The notes beneath the pieces are model-generated. The model did no database searches. It was not told where the DNA came from and saw nothing but the letters and a program-made list of their open reading frames with translations. A stretch of DNA of 26,810 nucleotides from DASVLX01 sp035552275. GTDB lineage: Bacteria; Actinomycetota; Actinomycetes; Mycobacteriales; Pseudonocardiaceae. The stretch is taken from contig DASZLR010000129.1 in the NCBI GenBank assembly GCA_035552275.1, positions 1 through 26,810 of the forward strand, in the 5' to 3' direction. Positions 1 through 7,718 of this stretch are shown here, in pieces (position 1 is the first letter of the stretch; each line of letters opens with the position of its first letter). Both the position numbers and the translations under genes were made by a program.

Positions 1-35
1 ACGACGCTGCACCCGCCGCCGGCCGACTGGCGTAG

Positions 36-55
36 TCTAAGACTGTGTACTTAGA
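36..55. promoter_or_regulatory. Inverted repeat upstream of the XRE regulator
   Basis: TCTAAG (36-41) and CTTAGA (50-55) form a perfect 6-bp inverted repeat with an 8-bp spacer, 73 bp before the preferred start of the first gene. The surrounding stretch is richer in A/T than the rest of the window. It could be an operator for the adjacent HTH protein or part of its promoter. A TAGATT at 52-57 resembles a -10 box, but no convincing -35 was found. Confidence 0.25.
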
Positions 56-128
56 TTGTGTCCAATGGCAAACGGGTGAATCTGTCATCTACGCTCCGTG
101 ATCTACGATGACCGACGTGGAGGAAACC

Positions 129-989
129 ATGTCCCAGCAGCAACAACAGCTGCCACCCGCCGTGATGAAGATCGTGCTCGGCCGAGAGCTTGCTCGTCAG
201 CGCAAGCTTGCTGGGCTGACCCAGGACGACTCAGCAGAGGTTCTGAAGTGTACTCAGCAGAAAATCGCGTTCATCGAAACGGGCACCAGCGGCGTCAAGC
301 CGGTCGAGCTGGAACGGCTGCTGGACACCTACGGCGCGACCGACACCGACCGCGCCTACGCCAACGATCTGGCCGAGGAAGCCAACCGCCGCGCCAAGAA
401 AGGCTCGTTCAGCACGCGCTTCCGCCAGCACCTGCGTCTGCTGGTCGACATGGAGCCAACCTGCCGTCGACTATGGCTATACCAGTCGCTGGTCGTGCCC
501 GGCCTCTTGCAGACCGAGGACTACATGCGCACGGTGTTCCGAGCGTGGCGGCCCTCGCCGAGCCAGCACCAGATGGATCGGGACACCACTGATCGCCTTG
601 CCCGGCAACGAGTCCTGGACAACACCGAGCAGAAGTTCTGGTTCATCCTCGATGAAGCCGCACTGCGCCGGACAACCGGCAGTTCCGAAATCATGAAAGC
701 GCAGGTCGAGCGACTGATCGAGACCATCGACCGGCCAAACGTCGAGCTACAGGTCGTGCCGTTCAGCGTGGGCTACTACATGGGTGAGTCGCATGAGTAC
801 ACGATCTTCGGATACGACACGGACACGCCGGTGAACGTGGTCTACCGTGAGCATTATGACGGTGGCGAGTACGTGGGCGTTCCCGATCGCACGTCCGCCT
901 ACCTGACCCTGTGGGAGCAGCACCAAGCGGCAGCCATCGGGCCGGAGCAGACTCGACGGTTCTTGCTCAAACTCGCCGCTTCGCTGTGA
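129..989 (+). CDS. XRE-family HTH regulator with DUF5753 (Scr1-like)
   Basis: The 286-residue protein has an N-terminal helix-turn-helix at about residues 15-70 (RELARQRKLAGLTQ followed by the recognition-helix region near TQQKIAFIETG). A DUF5753-type domain runs from about residue 105 to the end, with the family's LYQSLVVPGLLQTEDYMR signature. An in-frame ATG lies 21 bp upstream at 108. The ATG at 129 is preferred because GGAGGA (119-124) sits at proper spacing before it. The N terminus has a run of five glutamines. Proteins of this family are encoded next to DUF397 partners throughout actinomycetes and act in pairs in development and signalling. The gene that follows is such a DUF397 protein, which supports the call. 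It probably controls itself and possibly the downstream ATPase island; that role is inference. Confidence 0.9.
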   Translation: MSQQQQQLPPAVMKIVLGRELARQRKLAGLTQDDSAEVLKCTQQKIAFIETGTSGVKPVELERLLDTYGATDTDRAYANDLAEEANRRAKKGSFSTRFRQHLRLLVDMEPTCRRLWLYQSLVVPGLLQTEDYMRTVFRAWRPSPSQHQMDRDTTDRLARQRVLDNTEQKFWFILDEAALRRTTGSSEIMKAQVERLIETIDRPNVELQVVPFSVGYYMGESHEYTIFGYDTDTPVNVVYREHYDGGEYVGVPDRTSAYLTLWEQHQAAAIGPEQTRRFLLKLAASL

Positions 990-1035
990 TCACAACCGTT
1001 GGCACTGCACACCATCGGAAGAACATGGCGGACAG

Positions 1036-1233
1036 ATGAACATCCAGAACGACGCTCCGAGCTTCGGCGGGTGGCGCAAATCCAGCCACAGCCATGCCAA
1101 CGGCAACCAGTGCGTCGAAGTGGCGGTCGGGCCGGCAGTGGTCGGCCTCCGAGACTCCAAGAACCTCGACGGCTCCGTCCTCACCCTCCCCCGAACTCGC
1201 TGGTCCGGCTTCCTGATCGCTCTAATTCGCTGA
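1036..1233 (+). CDS. DUF397 domain protein (partner of the XRE regulator)
   Basis: This 65-residue protein matches the small DUF397 family along its length: a W-R-K-S-S-H-S segment near residue 13, then QCVEVAVG, LRDSKNLDGSVLTLP, and a C-terminal tryptophan followed by a hydrophobic tail (RWSGFLIALIR). DUF397 proteins are usually 60-80 residues, so this one is full length. It starts 46 bp after the XRE-DUF5753 gene on the same strand, the standard pairing. DUF397 proteins such as Scr2-like ones are thought to bind or modulate the HTH partner. No catalytic residues are apparent. Confidence 0.88.
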   Translation: MNIQNDAPSFGGWRKSSHSHANGNQCVEVAVGPAVVGLRDSKNLDGSVLTLPRTRWSGFLIALIR

Positions 1234-1332
1234 GCGTGTAACGAGGATTACCCGATCGGAGGACAGGCACGCCGGCACATTCTCGGTACCTTGGGTAACG
1301 CCCTGCTTGTACCGAGCGGAAGAGGTGACGTC

Positions 1333-1602
1333 GTGGCACGACCCTGGGAAGCTGATCCCACCGCATCCTTATGCCGGCGATTCGGCAAGTCAGCGAAGGA
1401 ACTCGGCAACACATATGATCGAGACGGCTGCCCCGATATTTGGGAGCTCGACAATGGCGATATTGCCGTAATCGGCCGAGACCTCACATCGTCCTACCGG
1501 TCGCGACTGCCGGCCGACGTGAGCATCGCCAAAGACGAGAAGTTTGTTATCATCCCTCGGTCGACCATCATCGCCGCAAAAAAGGACATACCTGATGCTT
1601 GA
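1333..1602 (+). CDS. Small conserved-type protein preceding a DUF6879 gene
   Basis: This 89-residue soluble protein has no signal peptide or membrane segment. The open frame extends upstream to a TTG at 1291. The GTG at 1333 is preferred because GGAAGAGG (1318-1325) lies just before it. Visible features are CRRFGKSAKELGNTYDRDGCPDIWELDNGDIAVIGRD split over residues 14-48, with two cysteines and an acidic-aromatic DIWEL segment, and a hydrophobic IIPRSTIIAAK near the C terminus. From memory, proteins of this sort commonly precede DUF6879 genes in actinomycetes. Its stop overlaps the start of the DUF6879 gene by 8 nt, implying coupled translation. Function is unknown. Confidence 0.7.
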   Translation: MARPWEADPTASLCRRFGKSAKELGNTYDRDGCPDIWELDNGDIAVIGRDLTSSYRSRLPADVSIAKDEKFVIIPRSTIIAAKKDIPDA

Positions 1603-2206
1603 TCTCTTCGGCGGCTCGTCGGGAGAGCAGTTGGCCCAGGCGGCTTACAGTCCCGATTATGCCGAGCGATTCGCCACCTCGGACGGCTACGACTCCTGGA
1701 AGCTGGAACGACGTCAGCACTTCAGGGAACAAAAAAGCCGCAGCCGGGACGCGCTCGCCCGGGGCGACTGGGACGAGGCACTTCGACTGCTCGAAGAGAA
1801 GCGGCCAGATCTCGAAAAGCTCTGCCAGGACTCCGCCGACCGCCACATCGACCTATACCGTGTGCGGATTGTCGAGCAACCGCTGACACCATACATCCAA
1901 TGGGAACTGCACTCCCTGCGGCTCGCCGCCGAGTGTGGCGAGAAGATTCGTGTCATCGGCCCGGAGCACGTCGAGCAATTCGAGCAGGACGGCATCCTCC
2001 CCGAACTCCTGACCGTCGGCGCGGATACCGTGTATGAGATCTGCTATGACGAGAACGGTGTGTCCGACGGCGCCATCCGGTTCATCGATGCCGAAGCGAC
2101 GGCTCGGTGTAACAAATTCATGGAGGGCCTTTACGAAGTCGGCGAGGATCTGGCCAGCTTCTTTGAGCGAGAGGTCGCTCAGCTGGAGCCACCGCCCGCC
2201 GCATGA
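1595..2206 (+). CDS. DUF6879 family protein
   Basis: The product is 203 residues and soluble. It has a charged helical N-terminal half (WKLERRQHFREQKSR near residue 36, then ARGDWDEALRLLEEKRPDLEKL) and a C-terminal half with LYRVRIVEQPLTPYIQWEL and AATARCNKFMEGL-type segments. The layout resembles the actinomycete DUF6879 family, whose biochemical role is not established. The start is ATG 1595 rather than the upstream alternative start at 1544, because an AAAAAAGGA stretch precedes it and it overlaps the previous stop. Its own stop overlaps the ATPase start as ATGA (2203-2206). The three genes 1333-4596 therefore form one translationally coupled unit, suggesting that this protein works with the STAND ATPase. 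Confidence 0.72.
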   Translation: MLDLFGGSSGEQLAQAAYSPDYAERFATSDGYDSWKLERRQHFREQKSRSRDALARGDWDEALRLLEEKRPDLEKLCQDSADRHIDLYRVRIVEQPLTPYIQWELHSLRLAAECGEKIRVIGPEHVEQFEQDGILPELLTVGADTVYEICYDENGVSDGAIRFIDAEATARCNKFMEGLYEVGEDLASFFEREVAQLEPPPAA

Positions 2207-4596
2207 CGAATCCGGACGAACACCCCGAAGACGGCACCCACTCGGACGTGTCCGGGTCTGCCAGTGATGTGGTGCAAGCCCGGGACGTGCATGGCGGCGT
2301 GCATTTTCACGGACCTGGGCAGACGGCCGGGCCGGTGCCACGACAGCTTCCTGCCGACGTGCGCGGTTTCGTCAACCGGACCGTCGACCTGGATCGGCTC
2401 GATCAGGTGCTCGCCGGCGACATCCTCGAACCGCTGGCTGTCGCGGTCTCGGTCATCGTGGGCACGGCCGGCGTCGGCAAGACTTCCTTGGCGCTGCACT
2501 GGGCGCACCGGGTGCGGGAGCGATTTCCGGACGGCCAGCTCTACGTGAACCTGCGTGGCTACGACCCCGGATTACCGGTCACCGCAGATCAGGTTCTTGA
2601 TCGTTTTCTTCGTGCGCTGGCTGTCGCGCCCAACACGATCCCGGTTGAATCAGACGACAAGGCCGCGCTCTACCGATCGTTGCTGGCCGATCGGCGGATG
2701 TTGGTGGTGCTGGACAACGCCGCCAGCGTGGCGCAGGTTCGCCCACTGCTGCCCGGCACGGCCGGTTGCCTGGTCATCGTGACCAGCCGCAACAGCCTGT
2801 CCGGCCTGGTAGCGCGTGATGGCGCCCGCCGATTGACCGTCGACGTGCTGACGGAGCCTGAAGCCGCCATACTTTTACAGACGGTAACGGATAGTTACCG
2901 TACGGAAGATAGCCCGGACCGGCTGCTCGAATTGGCGCGGCTGTGCGCTCGGCTTCCGTTGGCCCTGCGGATCGCGGCAGAGCGAGCCGCACGCAGACCG
3001 CGAATGCCGCTGGAGGAACTCATCAGGGATCTACGCGACGAATCGGGGCTCTGGGACGCCCTCTCACCAGGACACGATGAAGAGGCCGACGCGGTGCGCA
3101 CGGCCTTCGCCTGGTCCTACCGCGCGCTGCCCGAGGACGCCGCACGAATGTTCCGGCTGCTGGGTCTGCACCCCGGACCCGAGTTCAGCGCGGACGCGGC
3201 CGCCGCGATAACGGGCACCAGTGCGGACAAGGTTCGCCAATCATTGGACATTCTGGTCGGCGTGCACCTGTTGGAACAGAGCGGACCCAACCGCTATCAG
3301 TTCCACGACCTCCTACGGATCTACGCGACCGACCAGGCGCGGGCCGAGGAAACACCCGAAGACCGCCAGGCCGTGCTGCGCCGCGTGCTCACCTGGTACC
3401 TGCACACTGTCGACGCGGTCCAGGCTTTGGTGAATCCGTTCGAGCCTCGCGTCGCCCTCGACCCGCCCGAGGCGAACGTTATGCCACTGACTTTCAGCGG
3501 CGATGGCGACGCGATGCTGTGGTACGAAACCGAACGAGCCAACCTGGTCAGCGCGACCCGCGCCGCCGCCGACTCCGGATTGGACCGAATCGCCTGGCAG
3601 TTGCCCGTTGTGTTGCGCAGTATCTATATGGGCGTCATGCCGTTCGAGGACTGGCTGACCACCACACACATCGGTCTGGAGGCGGCACGGCGACTGGGCG
3701 ACCGCGGTGCCGAGGCCGAACTGTTGGAAAGCCTTGCCCTGGCACATTTCCGGGCAAACGATCTCCAACCAAGCGTGGGGTACTACGAGGCATCCCTGGG
3801 CATACGCCGAGAACTCGGTGACGACTTCGGACAGGCCCTGGTCCTCAACGGCCTGGGCCTACTGCATCTGCGGCGTCGCGACCTGCGCTCGGCACAATCA
3901 AGCTATGAGCGGAGCTTGGCCATCATGCGCGAGCGCGACGACTCCTACTGGGTGGCGCTGTTGATGGCCAATCTCAGCCAGGTGCGTTTCGAGCTTACGG
4001 AGCTGTCGGAGGCGACCGATCTTGTCCGTGGCGCGCTCGATATTTTCCGTGCGCGAGACGCGCGGAGCAGCGAAGGAAACGCGCTGCGCATCCTCAGCAT
4101 GATTCAACGTGAGCTGGGTCATCCGGCAGAAGCCCTTCGGTCCATCGACCGTGCCCTCGCCATCGCGCATGAAGGGAAACGGCGTCCCGGCGAGGCATAC
4201 TGGCTGATTGAGTTCGGCACGGTTCAACGCGCGCTCGGCCAGCCCGCGGAATCCCTTGTGTCGTACCAGCGTTCGGCCGTGATGCAACGCCAGCTCGGCG
4301 ACCGCAGCCGGGAAGCCCAGGCGCTGGACGGTACCGGCGAGGCGTATCAGGAACTCGGCCGGTTTGATGACGCGGTGGACTTCCACCGGCGTGCCGTCGC
4401 CATGCATCGCGAACTCAACGACTCATGGCAGACCGCGGTGTCGTTGGATCATCTGGCCATGGCGCTTCAGCAAGCGGATTCGGTTGCCGACGCCCAAACT
4501 CACTGGGCCGAGGCGTTGACGCTCATCGCCGGTTTCGATGATCCCAGGGCGAGCAGTATGCGCGCTCGGATCAGCGCGAATATCGAGGCCTGCTGA
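2203..4596 (+). CDS. STAND ATPase: NB-ARC domain plus TPR repeats
   Basis: The 797-residue protein belongs to the signal-transducing STAND class. The NB-ARC module has Walker A GTAGVGKTS (87-95), Walker B MLVVLDN (166-172), an RNBS-B-like VIVTSRN (191-197), CARLPLAL (248-255) equivalent to the GLPL box, and FHDLLR (367-372) at the MHD position. From about residue 480 the protein is tandem tetratricopeptide repeats, the usual sensor part. It resembles AfsR without the N-terminal SARP DNA-binding domain. Residues 23-37 (VVQARDVHGGVHFHG) form a compact Gln/Gly/hydrophobic motif like the RHIM-like amyloid-signalling sequences reported at NLR-type N termini in actinobacteria. Such proteins oligomerise on ligand binding. 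Whether this one acts in defence or in development cannot be decided from sequence. Confidence 0.88.
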   Translation: MTNPDEHPEDGTHSDVSGSASDVVQARDVHGGVHFHGPGQTAGPVPRQLPADVRGFVNRTVDLDRLDQVLAGDILEPLAVAVSVIVGTAGVGKTSLALHWAHRVRERFPDGQLYVNLRGYDPGLPVTADQVLDRFLRALAVAPNTIPVESDDKAALYRSLLADRRMLVVLDNAASVAQVRPLLPGTAGCLVIVTSRNSLSGLVARDGARRLTVDVLTEPEAAILLQTVTDSYRTEDSPDRLLELARLCARLPLALRIAAERAARRPRMPLEELIRDLRDESGLWDALSPGHDEEADAVRTAFAWSYRALPEDAARMFRLLGLHPGPEFSADAAAAITGTSADKVRQSLDILVGVHLLEQSGPNRYQFHDLLRIYATDQARAEETPEDRQAVLRRVLTWYLHTVDAVQALVNPFEPRVALDPPEANVMPLTFSGDGDAMLWYETERANLVSATRAAADSGLDRIAWQLPVVLRSIYMGVMPFEDWLTTTHIGLEAARRLGDRGAEAELLESLALAHFRANDLQPSVGYYEASLGIRRELGDDFGQALVLNGLGLLHLRRRDLRSAQSSYERSLAIMRERDDSYWVALLMANLSQVRFELTELSEATDLVRGALDIFRARDARSSEGNALRILSMIQRELGHPAEALRSIDRALAIAHEGKRRPGEAYWLIEFGTVQRALGQPAESLVSYQRSAVMQRQLGDRSREAQALDGTGEAYQELGRFDDAVDFHRRAVAMHRELNDSWQTAVSLDHLAMALQQADSVADAQTHWAEALTLIAGFDDPRASSMRARISANIEAC
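2881..2901. repeat. Inverted repeat inside the STAND ATPase gene
   Basis: ACGGTAAC (2881-2888) and GTTACCGT (2894-2901) are perfect 8-bp arms around GGATA. The stretch is more A/T-rich than its surroundings and encodes TVTDSYRT between the NB-ARC strands and the GLPL-like box. It could form an mRNA hairpin or be an internal operator. No function is assigned. Confidence 0.5.
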
Positions 4597-4606
4597 TCGG
4601 CCGTCA

Positions 4607-5653
4607 TCACCCGCGACCGAGGATCGTCCGTGCGTCCTGCCACAGCCGCTCGGTCAGCGCCTCAGCCGGATTGTCAACAATCCGGTGGTGCCCGGTGCCG
4701 GTCCACAGCGCGAGACCGTCCGGATCGTCCAGTTTCGCGGCGGCGGCCCGCAACGGCCGGGTGAGCTGGTTGACCAGCGGATAGCCCGCCGGCGCGGTGG
4801 CGTCATGCGCCGCGATGAACCGGTTGCGCAGGCCGCGCGCCGGCCGACCGGAGAATGCCCTGGTGACGACCGTCTCCGAGAAGCGCGGGTCGATCAGCGC
4901 GGCTTTGTATGCCGGCGCCGCACCGGATTCCGGCGTCCGCAGATAGGCCGTGCCCAACTGGACAGCCAGCGCACCACCCCGCAGCGCGGTCGCGATGTCC
5001 GTACCGGTCATCAATCCGCCGGCCGCGATCAGCGGGATCGTTGTCTCCGCACCGATTTCAGCCAGCAGGTTCAGCAGCGGCGTGCGGCCGGGCTCCGCGA
5101 ACGGATCGTGGATGCCCCGATGCCCGCCGGCCTCCGGACCCTGCACGCACAGCGCGTCCATCCCGCGCGCCACGGCCGCCCGCGCCTCCGCTACCGAGGT
5201 CACCGTGCCGACGAGGTAGCTCCCGCCCCGGTGCAGGTCGTCCGTCACCAAGTCCGATGGCAGGTCGAAGGTGAACGACACCACCGGAACCGGATGGTCC
5301 ACCAGAAAGGCGATCTTGTCGTCCCAGTGGTCGGTCGTCCAACCCCCGCCGAAGTCCAGCTCGGGCAGCTCGACGCCGTACCGAATCGCCTCGCCGGCCA
5401 GTTCCGCCTGATACGGCGCCACCGAGGCCCGATCGGGCAGTGCCTGGGGCACGAACAGGTTCACGCCGAACGGGGTGTCAACGCTGGCCCGCAGCCGCTG
5501 GACCTCCTCGATCATGGCTGAAGCCGTCTTGTAGCCGGCGGCCAGAAAGCCCAGCCCGCCGGCTCGACCCACCGCCGCGGCAAGCTCCACTGTGGATGGG
5601 CCACCGGCCATCGGCGCCTGCACGATCGGGACGGCCAACTCGCTGAGGTTCAC
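4607..5653 (-). CDS. Nitronate monooxygenase (2-nitropropane dioxygenase family)
   Basis: This 348-residue FMN-dependent TIM-barrel enzyme oxidises alkyl nitronates to carbonyl compounds plus nitrite, which detoxifies propionate-3-nitronate-type compounds. Family signatures are the N-terminal PIVQAPMAGG, then GGLGFLAAGYK, CVQGPEAGGHRG with the family histidine, and the phosphate-binding LIAAGGLMTGTDIATAL followed by AVQLGTAYLRTPES. Length is normal. The start is GTG (5651-5653); no clear Shine-Dalgarno sequence and no earlier in-frame start are nearby. The gene ends 10 bp from the STAND ATPase stop, in convergent orientation. A 14-bp palindrome (4669-4682) lies inside its 3' end and encodes IVDNP. 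The enoyl-reductase FabK-like branch of the family is an alternative but less likely. Confidence 0.88.
   Translation of the reverse strand: MNLSELAVPIVQAPMAGGPSTVELAAAVGRAGGLGFLAAGYKTASAMIEEVQRLRASVDTPFGVNLFVPQALPDRASVAPYQAELAGEAIRYGVELPELDFGGGWTTDHWDDKIAFLVDHPVPVVSFTFDLPSDLVTDDLHRGGSYLVGTVTSVAEARAAVARGMDALCVQGPEAGGHRGIHDPFAEPGRTPLLNLLAEIGAETTIPLIAAGGLMTGTDIATALRGGALAVQLGTAYLRTPESGAAPAYKAALIDPRFSETVVTRAFSGRPARGLRNRFIAAHDATAPAGYPLVNQLTRPLRAAAAKLDDPDGLALWTGTGHHRIVDNPAEALTERLWQDARTILGRG
4669..4682. repeat. GATTGT-YR-ACAATC palindrome copy 1 (in nitronate monooxygenase gene)
   Basis: GATTGTCAACAATC, extended on both sides by CCG/CGG to a 20-bp near-palindrome (4666-4685). It lies within coding sequence about 60 bp from the gene's 3' end. 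It belongs to the dispersed motif family described in the findings. Confidence 0.8.
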
Positions 5654-5718
5654 GGCCCACGATGATAGGCCCGGTCAACGTGCCAAGCCGGTCAGCGGCG
5701 CCAGTCGACGGCGCTTGC

Positions 5719-6018
5719 TCAGCCGACGCTGCGCAGCAGGTGCGCGACGAGCCCGGTGACGAACAGCCAGAACACCGCTGCCAGCCCGAAGTTCAGCAAG
5801 GCGGAGAAGGCCGCGTCACCGGTGTTGATCAGGTTGACGAACCACAGTCCGATGACTCGGGAGGTGTGTCCCGCCCAGCTCACCAACGGATTCGCCGAAT
5901 CGGCGTGGAACAGGACGAACACGACGTGCGCGGCCAGGATCAGCGCGAGCACGGTGCCGATCAGGTTCACCACACCGGCAGCGGTGCCGCGGCCGTGGGT
6001 CGTGCCATACGTGGTCAT
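5719..6018 (-). CDS. Small membrane protein, unknown function
   Basis: The 99-residue protein has two or three hydrophobic segments: about residues 13-38 (AAGVVNLIGTVLALILAAHV onward), a middle WFVNLI segment, and a C-terminal LLNFGLAAVFWLFVTGLVAHLL. Start ATG 6018 is preferred over a TTG at 6039 because GGAGAGG lies upstream of the ATG. It resembles small integral membrane proteins with a YggT-like arrangement that are common in actinomycetes, but no family could be confirmed. It is transcribed toward the nitronate monooxygenase gene with a 65-bp gap, so the two may be co-transcribed. Confidence 0.68.
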   Translation of the reverse strand: MTTYGTTHGRGTAAGVVNLIGTVLALILAAHVVFVLFHADSANPLVSWAGHTSRVIGLWFVNLINTGDAAFSALLNFGLAAVFWLFVTGLVAHLLRSVG

Positions 6019-6132
6019 GCTGGGACGCCACCTCTCCAACGATCGCTTTCCTGATCGGGTGACGTCCTACCGCCGGCCGGGGTTGCGTGCCGGCGGCCAT
6101 CCGGGTGGTGTTCTCAGCCTCGCTTCAGCTCA

Positions 6133-6813
6133 TCAGTCCGGGAACGGGGCCGACACTTCGCTGCGCAGGCGATCCACGGCCGTCAGCATGTGTCCCTCGA
6201 TGATGCGCAACAGCCATTTCTCGTCGCCCTCGGCGATCGCGTCGAGCAGCATCTGATGTTCTTCGACGAGGTCCGCCGGCTCCGGATACCTCTCCTGTAG
6301 GGCATCCAGGCACATCCGGGTCTCCACCAACAGGGTCTGCGCCATCCGCTCCAGTCGCGGGCTGCCCGAGGCACGCACCAACCCCTGGTGGAACGCATGG
6401 TCGGCATCGCTCATCCCGACCCGGTCGCGACGCGCGGCCGCCTGCTTCATGACCTTCATCGCCTCGGTCAGCGCGACCACGGCCTCACCCCGGTTGCCGC
6501 GCATGATCGCCTGGCAGGCGGCCCGCTCGACGGCCAGCCGGGACTGGTAGATGTCCCCGATGTCCTCCGCGTTCAGGGCGATGACGAACAGGCCACGATG
6601 CGGTTCGCTGCGCAGCAGCCCTTCCTGCACCAAGCGTTGCATCGCCTCGCGCAACGGCCCCCGGCTGACGCCCAGCCGCAGGGACAGTTCGCTCTCCCCC
6701 AGCTGCGAATCCGGCGGGAACAACCCGTACATGATCGCGGATCGGAGTTCGTCGGAAATCACGTCCACAGTGGACCGGCGATGCACCGGTTCAAGCTCAC
6801 CCAACTGACCCAC
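6133..6813 (-). CDS. GntR-family regulator, FadR/FCD subfamily
   Basis: The 226-residue protein has an N-terminal winged helix at about residues 12-80 (STVDVISDELRSAIMYGLFPPDSQLGESELS, read in two parts, then RLGVSRGPLREAMQRLVQEGLL). An all-helical FCD ligand-binding domain follows, with IYQSRLAVERAACQ, DADHAFHQGLVRASG and the metal-site-type histidines of FHQ and EEHQMLLDAI. The open frame extends to 6927. The GTG at 6813 is preferred because GAGGAGG sits about 9 bp upstream in the transcript. It overlaps the 3' end of the isomerase-like gene by 17 bp, so it is the last gene of that operon. FCD regulators bind palindromes of the type GT-N-AC and respond to small carboxylates. The palindromes at 7663-7676 and 9154-9167 fit that pattern and are the likely operators. 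Confidence 0.9.
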   Translation of the reverse strand: MGQLGELEPVHRRSTVDVISDELRSAIMYGLFPPDSQLGESELSLRLGVSRGPLREAMQRLVQEGLLRSEPHRGLFVIALNAEDIGDIYQSRLAVERAACQAIMRGNRGEAVVALTEAMKVMKQAAARRDRVGMSDADHAFHQGLVRASGSPRLERMAQTLLVETRMCLDALQERYPEPADLVEEHQMLLDAIAEGDEKWLLRIIEGHMLTAVDRLRSEVSAPFPD

Positions 6814-7609
6814 GGCGGGCCACCTCCTCGGTTCGGCCCGCAGGCTCGGTTCGGACAGCCCGCCCAGTCTGACCGGTGAGCCGGAAAAGTGCACCCAACC
6901 CGGTCCTCGGTTCTGGCGTGTCGTCACTTGACAGCCGAAGGCCCTCCCAGACGCTCACCTGGTTGGCGGTCAGCACCGGCTTGCCCAGCCGCGATTCCAG
7001 CTCGTCCAGCCAGCTCACCGTGTGCAGGGCGGTGTCGGGGACGAGAACGGCCTCCGCGTCGGGATGGTCATTGGCCGCGACGAAGTCCAGCAGCTCGGCC
7101 CGACCCAGCCGGCCGACCTCGGCGGCGGTGATGATCCCCCGGCAGGACAGCGAGACGACATCGATGCCGGCGTGACCGAGGAAGTCCACGAACCGCTGGG
7201 CGACATCGGCGGGGTAGGTGGCGGCCACCGCGACCCGCCGGAAGCCGAGCTGGTTCACCGCGTGCACGAACGCGAAGGACGTGCTGGACGCCGGCACCCC
7301 GGCCGCGTCCCGCACCCCGGCCACCTGCTCGGCCGCGCCATCCCAGCCGAACACGAAGCTGCCGCTGGTGCACGCCCATACCGCCGCCTGCACGCCCAGA
7401 TCGCGCAGCTGCCGGGCGCCGTCGGCGAGCACGTCCGCGCCGCCGACGTCCAACAGCGCGTCGACCCGGTGCGCGTCTTCGCGCATCAGCGTGTGCACCA
7501 CGGGAAGGCGGACTCTGTGGACACCGCCGAGCAGCCGCTCCATGGCCGGGTAGTCGTCTTCGGCGCTGTAGCCGGGGTACAGGAACCCGACGGTGGGGAC
7601 CGCGGTCAT
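6797..7609 (-). CDS. Maleate isomerase / Asp-Glu racemase family protein, second Cys missing
   Basis: This 270-residue member of the superfamily that includes maleate cis-trans isomerase, arylmalonate decarboxylase and Asp/Glu/hydantoin racemases has the family N-terminal VGFLYPGY, the first catalytic-cysteine motif WACTSGSF (Cys80) and the C-terminal GKPVLTANQV. Where its neighbour has a second cysteine in VSCTN, this protein reads VPDTA (Asp192 at the cysteine position). A two-cysteine isomerase mechanism is therefore unlikely; a one-cysteine decarboxylase or another reaction is possible. The start is ATG 7609 with GGAGAGG immediately upstream. A perfect 16-bp palindrome lies 53 bp upstream of the start. 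The C-terminal tail (about residues 230-270) is longer than usual for the family and Arg/Gly-rich. Confidence 0.82.
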   Translation of the reverse strand: MTAVPTVGFLYPGYSAEDDYPAMERLLGGVHRVRLPVVHTLMREDAHRVDALLDVGGADVLADGARQLRDLGVQAAVWACTSGSFVFGWDGAAEQVAGVRDAAGVPASSTSFAFVHAVNQLGFRRVAVAATYPADVAQRFVDFLGHAGIDVVSLSCRGIITAAEVGRLGRAELLDFVAANDHPDAEAVLVPDTALHTVSWLDELESRLGKPVLTANQVSVWEGLRLSSDDTPEPRTGLGALFRLTGQTGRAVRTEPAGRTEEVARRGSVG

Positions 7610-7662
7610 CCGCCTCTCCACTCCTTGTCTGTTGTGATTCCTTGTGAACCGTGCATTTGTTG

Positions 7663-7676
7663 GATTGTTAACAATC
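7663..7676. promoter_or_regulatory. Probable GntR operator upstream of the isomerase-like gene (palindrome copy 2)
   Basis: GATTGTTAACAATC, part of a perfect 16-bp palindrome GGATTGTTAACAATCC (7662-7677). It lies in the 109-bp gap between the two isomerase-family genes, about 53 bp upstream of the start at 7609. The GT-TA-AC core fits the FadR-subfamily operator rule, and the regulator gene is in the same operon. Confidence 0.7.
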
Positions 7677-7718
7677 CTACCAGTGTTGATCTCGATTAAA
7701 TGATCATGCTGGCCTTGG

